18,006 bases of DNA from JANNPJ01 sp031400005 (GTDB lineage Bacteria > Actinomycetota > Actinomycetes > Actinomycetales > Kineosporiaceae), in the NCBI GenBank assembly GCA_031400005.1, contig JANNPJ010000007.1, positions 1-18,006 of the forward strand, read 5' to 3'. The notes beneath the pieces were generated by a model, which was not told the origin of the DNA, ran no database searches, and saw only the letters and a program-made list of their open reading frames with translations. Shown here one piece after another: positions 7,451 to 14,947 of this stretch. Each line of letters opens with the position of its first letter. The first letter of the stretch is position 1. The position numbers and the translations under genes were made by a program.

Positions 7451-10066
7451 CTACGCCGGGACGATATTGACCAGCTTGGGTGCCCGGACGATCACCGTGC
7501 GGATATCGCGGCCGGCCAGTGCCTTCTGCACTGCCGGACTGCTCAGCGCCAGCTCCCGCAGGTCTGCCTCAGCGATCGTGGGGGGCACATCGAAGCGGTC
7601 GCGGACCTTGCCCTGAATCTGGACAACGCAGGTCACGCTGTCCTCGACGAGCAGCGCCTCATCGATCGGCGGCCAGCCGGCCAAGGCGACGGCCGGCTGA
7701 TGCCCCAGCCGGGACCAGATGTCCTCGGACGTGTACGGAGCGAACAGGGACAGCATCACGGCCACTGCTTCCACTGCTTCACGAACCGCCGGATCGGCGC
7801 CACCGACCGCGCCGTCGATAGCTTTCCGAGTAACGTTCACCAGCTCCATCACCCGGGCAACGGCCACATTGAAGCGGAAGGACTCGATCAGTCCGACCAC
7901 CTCGTGCAGGGTGCGGTGGGTCGCGCGGCGCAGGGTCGGATCACCGGTACTCGGGTCGGTACCAACCGGCGAGGTGACATCGGTCGACAGCCGCCAGGCC
8001 CGGGCCAGGAAGCGCGCCGAGCCGGCCGGAGACACGTCCGCCCAGTCGATGTCGTCCTCGGGCGGCCCGGCGAACGCCATGGTCAGCCGGATCGCATCGA
8101 CGCCGTGCTGGTCCAGCTGCTCGGACAGCCGGACCAGGTTTCCCTTGGACTTGCTCATCGCCGCGCCGTTCATCCCGACCATGCCCTGGTTCAGCAGCCG
8201 GGAGAACGGTTCCTCCACACTGACCATGCCCAGGTCGTACAGCACCTTGGTGAAGAACCGGGCGTACAGCAAGTGCAGGATCGCGTGGGTGACGCCGCCG
8301 ACGTACTGGTCGACCGGCATCCACTTCGCGGCCTCAACCTTGTCGAACGGCACGTCGGCCGAGTGCGGGGAGATGAACCGCAGGAAGTACCAGGACGAGT
8401 CGACGAAGGTGTCCATCGTGTCGGTGTCCCGGGTGGCCGGGCCGCCGCAGCTCGGGCAGTCGACGTTGACCCAGTCGGTGGCCGCACCCAGCGGCGAGGT
8501 GCCTTTCGGCTTCAGATCCAGTCCCTCGGTCGGCGGCAGCTCGACCGGCAACTGGTCATCGGGGACCGGAACCTCGCCACAGGCTTCACAGTTGATGATC
8601 GGAATAGGCGTCCCCCAGTACCGCTGGCGGGAGATCAGCCAGTCCCGCAGCCGATAATTGACCTTGGGACCGCCCAGCCCGCGATCCGCCAGCACCTGGG
8701 TGATCTTCGCGATCGCCTCATCCTTGCGCAGGCCGTCCAGGTCACCGGAATTGATCAGGGCACCGTCCCCGGCCGTCGCCTCCCCCGTCTTCGCCGGATC
8801 CGGCAGCGACGCGCCGTCCTCATCCTTCACATCCACCACGACCCGCACCTGCAGGTCGAAAGCCAGCGCGAAGTCCAGGTCCCGCTGGTCATGCGCGGGA
8901 ACGGCCATGATCGCGCCGTGTCCGTAGTCGGCCAGCACGTAGTCCGCGGCGTAAATCGGCAGGCGATCACCGTTCACCGGGTTGATCACGTGCCGATGCA
9001 GGAAGACGCCGGTCTTCGGCCGGTCGGTCGACATCCGGTCAATCTCGGAGATGCCCCGAACCTTCTCCAGATAGGCGTCGAACTCCGCTTTTACCTCTGC
9101 GGGCGCCTCGGCGGCCAGGTCGGCGGCCAGGTCCGAGTCCGCCGCCACGACGAAGAAAGTGGCACCGTGCAGGGTGTCCGGACGGGTCGTGTACACGGTC
9201 ACCGGGCGTGCGGCCAACGCCGGCGAGTCGTCGGCCACGTCACCGGCGTCCATCGCCTCGACCTGGAAGACGACGTCAGCTCCGGTGGAACGACCGATCC
9301 AGTTCTTCTGCATGGTCAGGACCTTGTCCGGCCATGCGCCTCGCAACTGCTCCATGTCGTCCAGCAGCCGGTCGGCGTACTCAGTGATCTTGAAGTACCA
9401 CTGGGTCAGCTTTTTCTTCGTCACCTGGCTGCCGCAGCGCTCGCAACGACCCTCGACGACCTGTTCGTTCGCCAGCACGGTCAGGTCCTTGGGACACCAG
9501 TTGACCATGCTCGGTTTGCGGTAGGCCAAGCCCTTTTCGTGCAGCCGCAGGAACAGCCACTGGTTCCACTTGTAGTACTCCGGGTCGCTGGTCACCAGCA
9601 CCCGGTCCCAGTCGAACGAGCACGCGTATCGACGCATCGACGCCTTCTGCTGGGCGATGTTGTCGTAGGTCCAGCCTCGCGGGTCCAGACCACGCGTGAT
9701 CGCGGCGTTCTCGGCTGGCAGCCCGAACGAGTCCCAGCCGATCGGATGCATGACGTTGTATCCGCGCTGGGTCCAGTACCGAGCGACGACATCCCCCAGC
9801 GCATACGCCTCGGCGTGGCCCATGTGCAGGTCACCCGACGGGTACGGGAACATGTCCAGGATGTACTTGGTCGGCCGGGGATCATCCGGTCGACCACTAC
9901 GGAACGGCATCAGCTCGTCCCAGACCGGCAGCCAACGGTCCTGCAGCACCTCCGCGTCAAACCGCTCGGCGACTACGTCGTCCTGCTCAATGGGGTCGGT
10001 CTGCTCTGCCGGCTTCTCGGACACGCCGTCCTTACCCTTCGTGGTGCTGCTATTGATCTGAGTCAT
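7451..10066 (-). CDS. leuS: Leucyl-tRNA synthetase
   Basis: The 871-residue class Ia synthetase charges tRNA-Leu with leucine. It shows the HMGH nucleotide-binding motif (residues 81-84, DLHMGHAEAYALGD) and zinc-type Cys clusters (CPKDLTVLANEQ...CERCG; CEACG; CPSCGG). The CP1 editing domain has VYTTRPDTLHGATFFVVA, and the KMSKS loop reads AMSKSKGNLV (MSKSK at 637-641). An anticodon-binding region (RFNVAVARVMELVN) and a C-terminal domain (QGKVRDRFDVP) follow. Motifs and length indicate a complete bacterial enzyme. The ATG at 10066 follows GGAACGGATCACC, giving a modest Shine-Dalgarno. The leader between this gene and the diguanylate cyclase gene contains a candidate leucine attenuator, so expression probably responds to Leu-tRNA charging (inference). 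Confidence 0.98.
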   Translation of the reverse strand: MTQINSSTTKGKDGVSEKPAEQTDPIEQDDVVAERFDAEVLQDRWLPVWDELMPFRSGRPDDPRPTKYILDMFPYPSGDLHMGHAEAYALGDVVARYWTQRGYNVMHPIGWDSFGLPAENAAITRGLDPRGWTYDNIAQQKASMRRYACSFDWDRVLVTSDPEYYKWNQWLFLRLHEKGLAYRKPSMVNWCPKDLTVLANEQVVEGRCERCGSQVTKKKLTQWYFKITEYADRLLDDMEQLRGAWPDKVLTMQKNWIGRSTGADVVFQVEAMDAGDVADDSPALAARPVTVYTTRPDTLHGATFFVVAADSDLAADLAAEAPAEVKAEFDAYLEKVRGISEIDRMSTDRPKTGVFLHRHVINPVNGDRLPIYAADYVLADYGHGAIMAVPAHDQRDLDFALAFDLQVRVVVDVKDEDGASLPDPAKTGEATAGDGALINSGDLDGLRKDEAIAKITQVLADRGLGGPKVNYRLRDWLISRQRYWGTPIPIINCEACGEVPVPDDQLPVELPPTEGLDLKPKGTSPLGAATDWVNVDCPSCGGPATRDTDTMDTFVDSSWYFLRFISPHSADVPFDKVEAAKWMPVDQYVGGVTHAILHLLYARFFTKVLYDLGMVSVEEPFSRLLNQGMVGMNGAAMSKSKGNLVRLSEQLDQHGVDAIRLTMAFAGPPEDDIDWADVSPAGSARFLARAWRLSTDVTSPVGTDPSTGDPTLRRATHRTLHEVVGLIESFRFNVAVARVMELVNVTRKAIDGAVGGADPAVREAVEAVAVMLSLFAPYTSEDIWSRLGHQPAVALAGWPPIDEALLVEDSVTCVVQIQGKVRDRFDVPPTIAEADLRELALSSPAVQKALAGRDIRTVIVRAPKLVNIVPA

Positions 10067-10108
10067 GGTGATCCGTTCCCCGCGCTCGCGCCGTCGCTAC
10101 CGAAAATG

Positions 10109-10132
10109 AAAAAACCCCTCGCTCAGGAGGGG
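10109..10132 (-). terminator. Intrinsic terminator in the leuS leader (attenuator)
   Basis: On the minus strand the hairpin CCCCTC - CTGAGC - GAGGGG is followed directly by TTTTTT (10114-10109), a textbook intrinsic terminator. It is placed 42 nt before the leuS start and after a short leader ORF, so it is positioned to cut off leuS transcription rather than to end the upstream cyclase gene, whose stop is 110 nt earlier. Confidence 0.85.
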
Positions 10133-10135
10133 ATA

Positions 10136-10201
10136 GCCGCGCTGACCTGCCCGGCGGTCGAACCCATGGGCTCGACCGGACCTGGCCTTGCTCAGCGCGG
10201 C
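10136..10201 (-). ncRNA. Candidate leucine-responsive leader RNA of leuS
   Basis: The transcript can fold in competing ways. GCCGCGCTGA (10201-10192), which includes the last codons and stop of the leader ORF, pairs perfectly over 10 bp with TCAGCGCGGC (10145-10136), ending 4 bases before the terminator stem. Between them GGTCGA and TCGACC form an inner hairpin. An alternative helix, ACCGGG (10206-10201) with TCCGGT (10180-10175), would exclude the long helix. No T-box UGGN bulge is seen, so a ribosome-mediated mechanism fits better. The exact switching scheme is unresolved. Confidence 0.5.
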
Positions 10202-10227
10202 CCGGTAAGGAGCTGCGTGGTCCGCAT
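10192..10227 (-). CDS. Candidate leader peptide of leuS (MRTTQLLTGPR)
   Basis: This 11-codon ORF has two adjacent leucine codons, CTC and CTT, the second uncommon in such a GC-rich genome. It lies between the cyclase gene and leuS, upstream of a strong intrinsic terminator. Its ATG is 6 nt after TAGGCT, a candidate -10 hexamer, so it could be translated from a leaderless transcript. A ribosome paused at the Leu codons would cover ACCGGG and part of the 5' arm of the 10-bp helix that includes the stop codon. Only two of the eleven codons are Leu, so the call rests on context. It was found by reading the sequence and has no homology support. Confidence 0.5.
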   Translation of the reverse strand: MRTTQLLTGPR

Positions 10228-10233
10228 GACCAA

Positions 10234-10239
10234 AGCCTA
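10234..10239 (-). promoter_or_regulatory. Candidate -10 element of the leuS leader
   Basis: TAGGCT on the minus strand is followed by TTGGTC and the leader-ORF ATG, a 6-nt spacing typical of leaderless starts. It lies just past the stop codon of the diguanylate cyclase gene, so the -35 would be inside that gene. No good -35 is visible. Confidence 0.35.
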
Positions 10240-10241
10240 GC

Positions 10242-11471
10242 TCACCCGATGCTAGGAGCCGGACCAGAACCCGAGGTCGGCGGACCTGGAGCCGGATCCG
10301 AGGCCGGACCTTCCTCGCCCGAATTTGCTTCGCCCGAGTTTGGTTGCCCTGGATTGGTTCCGGTGGCGGAACCGGGAGTGGCCGGTGGCGGCAGCGGGCC
10401 GTCCTCCTGGCTTCGGGCGGCGGCGCGACGCTTCAGCGAGCGACGCAGCGCCAGGTCCTGCTCGGCCCGGTTCAGAAGGCCGTCCAGATCGTCGCCGTCC
10501 CATGGCACCAGCGTGGCGGCACCGGCGCTGACCCGCCCCTGCCACGCGCCTCGAGGCAACGTGAGCACGGTACTCAGATGTGCTCGGATCCGCCGTTCCA
10601 TCTCCAGCGGAGAGGTGCCCGTTCCGGGGCCGAGCAGGGCGAACTCGTCACCACCCCAGCGGGCCACGATGTCGGTCGTCCGAGTGGCAACCTTCAGCGC
10701 ATCGGCCACCGCCAGCAGCACTTCGTCCCCCTCCCGGACCCCGTGTTCCTCGTTGATCCCGCGCAGCGTGTCCACGTCCACCACCAGGCAGTGCACGGCT
10801 TGCCCCTGTCGCCGGGCCAAGTCGATCATTGGCCGTGCCACCAGCTCCATGCCCTTGCGATTGGCTACCCCGGTGAGGGAGTCACGAACGGAATGCTCCA
10901 ACAACTGGCGGTTGGCGTGGACCAAGGCGATTGCGGACGCCGTCCGAGCCCTGCGGATGGCGGTGGCCAGACCGGAGGCGGCGGCCACCAGCAGGCCGAT
11001 GTGCAGCCAGATCGCCGCCTCACCGAGATCGAAGCCACCTCGCAAGACTGCGGCCACGACGCATCCAGCCCAGAGCGCACCACAGGTTCCGATCACCGAC
11101 CAGAACCAGTGCTTGGCCGTGACGACGCACGCAGCGGCGGCCGCCAGGACGAGCTCGGCGGCCGGCCATTGCGCATCCAGCAGACCCGTTCGAGTCGCGG
11201 CGGCCACTGCCGCCACGATCGGGACCAGTGCCGCCACCGTCTCCCGGCGCCAGCCGGGTAACCGCCGCGTGGTGACCAGGAACGCGAGCAGGGCGAACCC
11301 AACCGCGCTCAGACCATCCAGCGTAATCAGCACGGCTCGATAGGCGACGTCGGTCAGGAATAGGGCGAGGACGGCATGCGCAGCATGGATGGCAGCGAAG
11401 CCGGCGCACAGTCGAGGAAGCCCCAGACTGGTCGCATCACCCGCTTGGGGAGCGAGAGCGGCAGGTGTCAC
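10242..11471 (-). CDS. Membrane-bound diguanylate cyclase (GGDEF domain)
   Basis: The product of about 409 residues has roughly six hydrophobic helices in its first ~180 residues, then a GGDEF domain with DSLTGVANRKGM and VDVDTLRGINEEHG. The active-site GGDEF is at residues 273-277. RTTD at 264-267, five residues before GGDEF, is the inhibitory I-site for c-di-GMP feedback. It should make cyclic di-GMP at the inner face of the membrane; the input signal sensed by the helices is unknown. A ~60-residue tail rich in Pro, Gly, Ser and Glu, with a duplicated 15-bp unit, follows the domain. The GTG at 11471 is chosen to avoid overlap with the divergent ATPase gene; an upstream GTG at 11579 would add 36 basic residues. 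No EAL domain is present. Confidence 0.88.
   Translation of the reverse strand: MTPAALAPQAGDATSLGLPRLCAGFAAIHAAHAVLALFLTDVAYRAVLITLDGLSAVGFALLAFLVTTRRLPGWRRETVAALVPIVAAVAAATRTGLLDAQWPAAELVLAAAAACVVTAKHWFWSVIGTCGALWAGCVVAAVLRGGFDLGEAAIWLHIGLLVAAASGLATAIRRARTASAIALVHANRQLLEHSVRDSLTGVANRKGMELVARPMIDLARRQGQAVHCLVVDVDTLRGINEEHGVREGDEVLLAVADALKVATRTTDIVARWGGDEFALLGPGTGTSPLEMERRIRAHLSTVLTLPRGAWQGRVSAGAATLVPWDGDDLDGLLNRAEQDLALRRSLKRRAAARSQEDGPLPPPATPGSATGTNPGQPNSGEANSGEEGPASDPAPGPPTSGSGPAPSIG
10315..10344. repeat. Imperfect 15-bp tandem repeat in the cyclase tail
   Basis: TCGCCCGAATTTGCT and TCGCCCGAGTTTGGT are adjacent and match at 13 of 15 positions. On the coding strand they encode the repeated NSGEANSGEE in the disordered C-terminal tail. 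The unit is in frame. Confidence 0.65.
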
Positions 11472-11550
11472 CCGAGGAGAATCGGCGTGCGCCCAGCGCT
11501 TCTTAAGCCGGGTCGACGCCCGCGAGTGGTCACCCGCGAAGGCTACCCGG

Positions 11551-12300
11551 TTGAATCGGACGGTGAAGAAACAACGCACGATCCGGCCCGGAGCGCTGCC
11601 GGTCCGCCGAGTCGAGCGCGACCCGGCGGCCGAGCTGCCGGATGATCAGTGGCCAACGACGATCCCGGCGGTCGCCCAACTGGTGCGCGAGGGCCTGGAC
11701 CTGGCCCCGGTGACGGTCCTGATCGGCGAGAACGGATCGGGCAAATCAACGCTGGTGGAGGGAATCGCCGGGGCTTACGGACTGTCCCCGGAAGGCGGTT
11801 CAACCTGGGCCAGGCACTCCACCCGGCCGACCGAATCTCCGCTGAACGAAAGCCTGCGGCTGTCGAGGGGCACTGGGTCCAGCCGCTGGGGCTTCTTCCT
11901 TCGAGCCGAAACGATGCACGGGCTGTACACCTACCTGGAGAACCTGGACGGCGGCTCGGATCCGACCTTCCATGAGGTATCGCACGGCGAGTCCTTCCTG
12001 GCCATGCTGAGTACCCGGTTCACCGGGCCCGGCTTCTACGTGCTGGACGAGCCGGAGTCGGCACTGTCGTTCTCGGCCTGCCTCGGCCTGGTCGGCCTGC
12101 TGCACGAACTGGTCGAGCAGGGCACCTCGCAGGTGCTGGTGGCAACCCATTCACCGATCGTCGCGGCGATTCCCGGCGCCCGGATCCTGGAACTGGACGG
12201 CGAGGGCTTCCACGAACGCAGGTGGGAGGAGCTCGACCTGGTGCAGCACTACCGCAGCTTCCTCGCCGAACCGATGCGCTACCTGCGGCACGTGCTCTGA
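11551..12300 (+). CDS. Small ABC-type AAA ATPase (COG3910-like)
   Basis: The 249-residue protein is a single ABC-like ATPase domain. It has Walker A GENGSGKS (59-66), a signature-like SHGES (144-148) in place of LSGGQ, Walker B FYVLDEPESAL (DEP at 166-168) and an H-loop VATHSPIVAAIPGA. It resembles the predicted ATPases of COG3910, soluble proteins with no transporter partner and no defined role. No permease or nuclease gene is adjacent. The TTG at 11551 is chosen because GAAGG lies 8 nt upstream; GTG at 11563 would give 245 residues. It diverges from the cyclase gene and converges on the methyltransferase gene, whose stop is 4 nt away. Confidence 0.85.
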   Translation: MNRTVKKQRTIRPGALPVRRVERDPAAELPDDQWPTTIPAVAQLVREGLDLAPVTVLIGENGSGKSTLVEGIAGAYGLSPEGGSTWARHSTRPTESPLNESLRLSRGTGSSRWGFFLRAETMHGLYTYLENLDGGSDPTFHEVSHGESFLAMLSTRFTGPGFYVLDEPESALSFSACLGLVGLLHELVEQGTSQVLVATHSPIVAAIPGARILELDGEGFHERRWEELDLVQHYRSFLAEPMRYLRHVL

Positions 12301-12304
12301 GCGA

Positions 12305-13045
12305 TCAGCGGCGGGTAGCGGCGATCTCCAGCCGGACGTAGTCGACGACCGGTTCGGGTAGTCGCCCAGCCACCTCATCGACGAAAGCCGCGTGCTGATC
12401 GGCCGGCAGCCGGTCGAGTTGACCGCCGAGCACCACCGAATGCAGGTACTCACACAGCTCGGCTCGGCTGGAGAACCGGGCCGGGTCTGAGCTCAGCCGG
12501 ACGTCCAGGTCAGTGAATCCAGCGGCGTCCAGTCGTCGCCGGGTCGCCTCTACCCCGGCGAAGTTCCACGGTGACGGTTGCGGGCCGATAGTCGCGTCGA
12601 CGGCGGCGGCCACCCTCGCGATGTTTCCCGCACCGCCGCAGTCGGTGGCCAGCCGACCGCCGGATCGGAGCACCGCGGCCAAATTCGTGAACAGCGCATC
12701 ATGATCGAGTACCCAATGGAACGCGGCGACGCTCAGCACGGCATCGACCGGGTCGGCCACCGGCAAGGGGTGGCTCAGGTCGGCCAGGACGACGTCCACC
12801 CGATCCAGGTCGGCGGCCAGTCGCTCCCGGAGCCGATCAAGCATCTGCCGGGATCCGTCGACGGCTACCACCCGGCCGGTGCTCAACCGACTCAGCAGCA
12901 GCTCGACGTCCCGGCCAGTGCCACACCCGGCATCGAGCACGGTTGCATCACCAGGCGGATCGAGCCGCGCGATGGTGCGCCGGCCCCAACCCAAGTGCGG
13001 CAAGGGTTGAGCGTCATAGCGGACTGCGTTCCACTCCCTGGGCAT
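12305..13045 (-). CDS. Class I SAM-dependent methyltransferase (Tam-like)
   Basis: The 246-residue product begins MPREWNAVRYDAQPLPHLGWG and contains SAM-binding motif I VLDAGCGTGRDVELL (36-50), an acidic VAVDGS after strand 2, VVLADLSHPLP and the post-motif DAVLSVAAFHWVLDH. The N-terminal W-x-x-x-x-Y pattern and overall form recall trans-aconitate 2-methyltransferase and its many relatives, but the substrate cannot be read from the sequence. The ATG at 13045 is chosen because the family N-terminus begins there, with GGAT about 6 nt upstream; an upstream extension to 13171 looks non-conserved. It converges on the ATPase gene and diverges from the PHP gene, leaving 191 nt that hold a 12-bp palindrome. 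Confidence 0.88.
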   Translation of the reverse strand: MPREWNAVRYDAQPLPHLGWGRRTIARLDPPGDATVLDAGCGTGRDVELLLSRLSTGRVVAVDGSRQMLDRLRERLAADLDRVDVVLADLSHPLPVADPVDAVLSVAAFHWVLDHDALFTNLAAVLRSGGRLATDCGGAGNIARVAAAVDATIGPQPSPWNFAGVEATRRRLDAAGFTDLDVRLSSDPARFSSRAELCEYLHSVVLGGQLDRLPADQHAAFVDEVAGRLPEPVVDYVRLEIAATRR

Positions 13046-13150
13046 ATGCTGATCCGTTTCACTATGCGAGATGTAAATCCTGCGATATGAGACAGCTTGA
13101 TGTCGTTCAGCCGTTGTCCACTGCCGTCCACCGATCGAGACGTCGTCGTC

Positions 13151-13162
13151 CGGCGTACGCCG
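13151..13162. promoter_or_regulatory. Perfect 12-bp palindrome in a divergent intergenic region
   Basis: CGGCGTACGCCG is fully self-complementary and lies in the 191-nt region between the methyltransferase and PHP genes, 74 nt before the PHP start codon. It is a plausible operator for a dimeric regulator. No regulator gene is adjacent, and short GC-rich palindromes can occur by chance. Confidence 0.3.
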
Positions 13163-13236
13163 CGATGTCACCCGCAGGCCACTTCCGCTCCCTAGCCTTC
13201 GGCGGTCACGACCACGAGCCGACGGAGAAACCCGCT

Positions 13237-14892
13237 ATGACCGACGCACCACGGCTCCCCGAGTGGGCGGATCCTGCCGTCCCCGCAGTCGACCTCGAGC
13301 CGCAAGGCGTCTCCCGGCGCGGGCTGCTGCAGCGGGCGGGCCTGTACGGCACCGGCTTCGCCGCAGCCGCGACTGTCGGCACCAGGGCGGTACCAGCGTC
13401 GGCGGCGAGCAACGACGACCCGGATCTGGTCTACCTGGTCGGTGACCACCACGTGCACTCCGTCTTCAGCCATGACGCCAAGTACCGGATGCCTGATCTT
13501 GCCCGGCGTGGCGGCCAATTCGGGCTCGACTGGATGGTCTTCACTGAGCACAGCAATGTCGGGCACGCCAATCTGGGCGCCGCTCAGGAGCGCGAGCAGA
13601 TCCTGCTCGCCCGGGCGGAGAACCCTCGGCTACTCATTTTCCAAGGCTTGGAGTGGTACATCCCGGCCGCCGAGCACGCCACCGTGTTCACCGCCCCAGG
13701 CCCGAACGAGGCCACCGTCCTGCGCGAGTTCGAGCAGGCCTTCGATGGCAAGCTACTCAAGCGCACCGAGGGTGCGGCCGGACATCCCGACACCGCCGGC
13801 AACGAGGCTCTTGCTGTGACGGCAATCCAGTGGCTCGCAGCGAAGCGGCAGTCGGGATACGTTCCGGACGCTCTGATCCTCGCCAACCACCCGTCGCGGC
13901 TGGGCATTGATTCTCCGCACGAGGTGCGGGCCTGGCGAGACGCCGACCCGGACATCATGATCGGGATGGAGGGCGCACCGGGCGCCCAGGGAGCGGCAAT
14001 GCCCGGCCTACGCGGTCCCACCAGCGTCCGCGGTGAGTACGAGAACAAGCCGAGCGGCCAATCGTGGCCTGGCTACCCGGCCGAGGCATATATGACGTAC
14101 GGCGGCTTCGACTGGATGACCGCCACTGTCGGCGGTCTCTGGGACTCTCTGCTGTCCGAAGGACGGCTGTTCACCATCACGAGCAACTCGGACAACCATC
14201 GAACCATCCATGACACCACCCGCAATGGTGACTTCAGACCGGGGCAGACCTTCGACAACACCGGTCGCCTGCCCGACCCGATCGAGACCGGAACGTCCCA
14301 GCCGGGCAGCGATTTCTGGCCGGGTCAGTTCAGCCGAACCCATGTCGGTGTGACCCGGTACGGATATCGCGAGGTCATGGCCGGCCTTCGCGCCGGCCGG
14401 GTCTGGGTCGACCACGGCCAACTGGTCGATGGCCTCGACGTCCGACTGGAGGGCGACGGCGTTCAAGTGACGCTCGGTGGTCGGCTCCGGGTTCGTCGTG
14501 GTCAGCGGCTCAGACTCCACGTGACGGTCACGTCGGCGTCCCGCCCCAACTTGCATGGTGACCTGCCCCGCCTGGCTCACCTCGACGTCATCCGGGGCCA
14601 GACTCGGGCGACTGCTGGCGACCGGGACACCTTCACCGCGCCGGATACGCGTGTGGAGCACACCATCGACACCAGCTCCAAGACCGGTACGTACACGCTG
14701 AAGATCAGGCTGGACGACGCCGTGGACAGTGGCTACCTACGCCTGCGCGGTAGCGACGGTCGTCGCAACGGTCCTGGTCTGCACGGACGTCAGGTGGACC
14801 CGCACGGCCCGCTGCCACACCCGGGCGGCGAGGGCGACCCTTGGAAGGACACCTGGCTGTACACGAACCCGATCTTCATCGACGTCCACTGA
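13237..14892 (+). CDS. Tat-exported PHP-domain phosphoesterase
   Basis: The 551-residue protein carries a twin-arginine signal: SRRGLL at about residues 26-31, a hydrophobic stretch and a likely cleavage after ASA (54-56), so it is probably exported folded with its metals. The mature part has PHP metal-ligand motifs: GDHHVHS (H72 and H74), VFTEHSN (103-107), LANHPSR (~217) and TSNSDNHR (~317). PHP domains hydrolyse phosphate esters using two or three metals; the substrate here is unknown. A beta-rich C-terminal region follows. The ATG at 13237 has a clear Shine-Dalgarno (GGAG, 9 nt spacing), which rules out longer upstream readings. It is read in the same direction as recQ, 115 nt before it. 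Confidence 0.9.
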   Translation: MTDAPRLPEWADPAVPAVDLEPQGVSRRGLLQRAGLYGTGFAAAATVGTRAVPASAASNDDPDLVYLVGDHHVHSVFSHDAKYRMPDLARRGGQFGLDWMVFTEHSNVGHANLGAAQEREQILLARAENPRLLIFQGLEWYIPAAEHATVFTAPGPNEATVLREFEQAFDGKLLKRTEGAAGHPDTAGNEALAVTAIQWLAAKRQSGYVPDALILANHPSRLGIDSPHEVRAWRDADPDIMIGMEGAPGAQGAAMPGLRGPTSVRGEYENKPSGQSWPGYPAEAYMTYGGFDWMTATVGGLWDSLLSEGRLFTITSNSDNHRTIHDTTRNGDFRPGQTFDNTGRLPDPIETGTSQPGSDFWPGQFSRTHVGVTRYGYREVMAGLRAGRVWVDHGQLVDGLDVRLEGDGVQVTLGGRLRVRRGQRLRLHVTVTSASRPNLHGDLPRLAHLDVIRGQTRATAGDRDTFTAPDTRVEHTIDTSSKTGTYTLKIRLDDAVDSGYLRLRGSDGRRNGPGLHGRQVDPHGPLPHPGGEGDPWKDTWLYTNPIFIDVH

Positions 14893-14940
14893 CGTATAAG
14901 CGGCTGTTTCGAACGGCCCGTCCACAGCGCGGTGGACGTC
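14881..14940. repeat. Competing GTCCAC inverted repeats after the PHP gene
   Basis: CGTCCAC (14919-14925) and GTGGACG (14932-14938) form a 7-bp hairpin with a 6-nt loop. The same right arm can instead pair over 9 bp, GTGGACGTC (14932-14940), with GACGTCCAC (14881-14889) at the end of the PHP coding region. It may be a terminator without a U-run, or part of the recQ upstream region. Confidence 0.5.
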
Positions 14941-14947
14941 GGCGGAG

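Noticed and set aside
10146..10190. tRNA-like GGGTTCGACC in the leuS leader
   Set aside because: It resembles a T-arm, but no acceptor stem, anticodon arm or overall cloverleaf can be formed; it is part of a simple GGTCGA/TCGACC hairpin.
10109..10206. T-box riboswitch upstream of leuS
   Set aside because: The AGGUCAGCGCGG segment before the terminator superficially resembles the T-box sequence, but the UGGN bulge that pairs with the tRNA end is missing and no specifier stem was found.
7421..10240. Very long open frame on the plus strand (over 900 codons) opposite leuS
   Set aside because: It is antisense to a complete, motif-rich leuS. Its product is rich in His, Arg, Gln, Asp and Gly without domains, as expected of a shadow frame in GC-rich DNA.
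12943..13236. N-terminal extension of the PHP protein
   Set aside because: The upstream frame overlaps the divergent methyltransferase gene, and the ATG at 13237 has a good Shine-Dalgarno and leads straight into a Tat signal peptide.
14909..14924. LexA (SOS) box upstream of recQ
   Set aside because: Only the left half TCGAAC is perfect; the right half matches three of six positions, too weak to annotate as a site.
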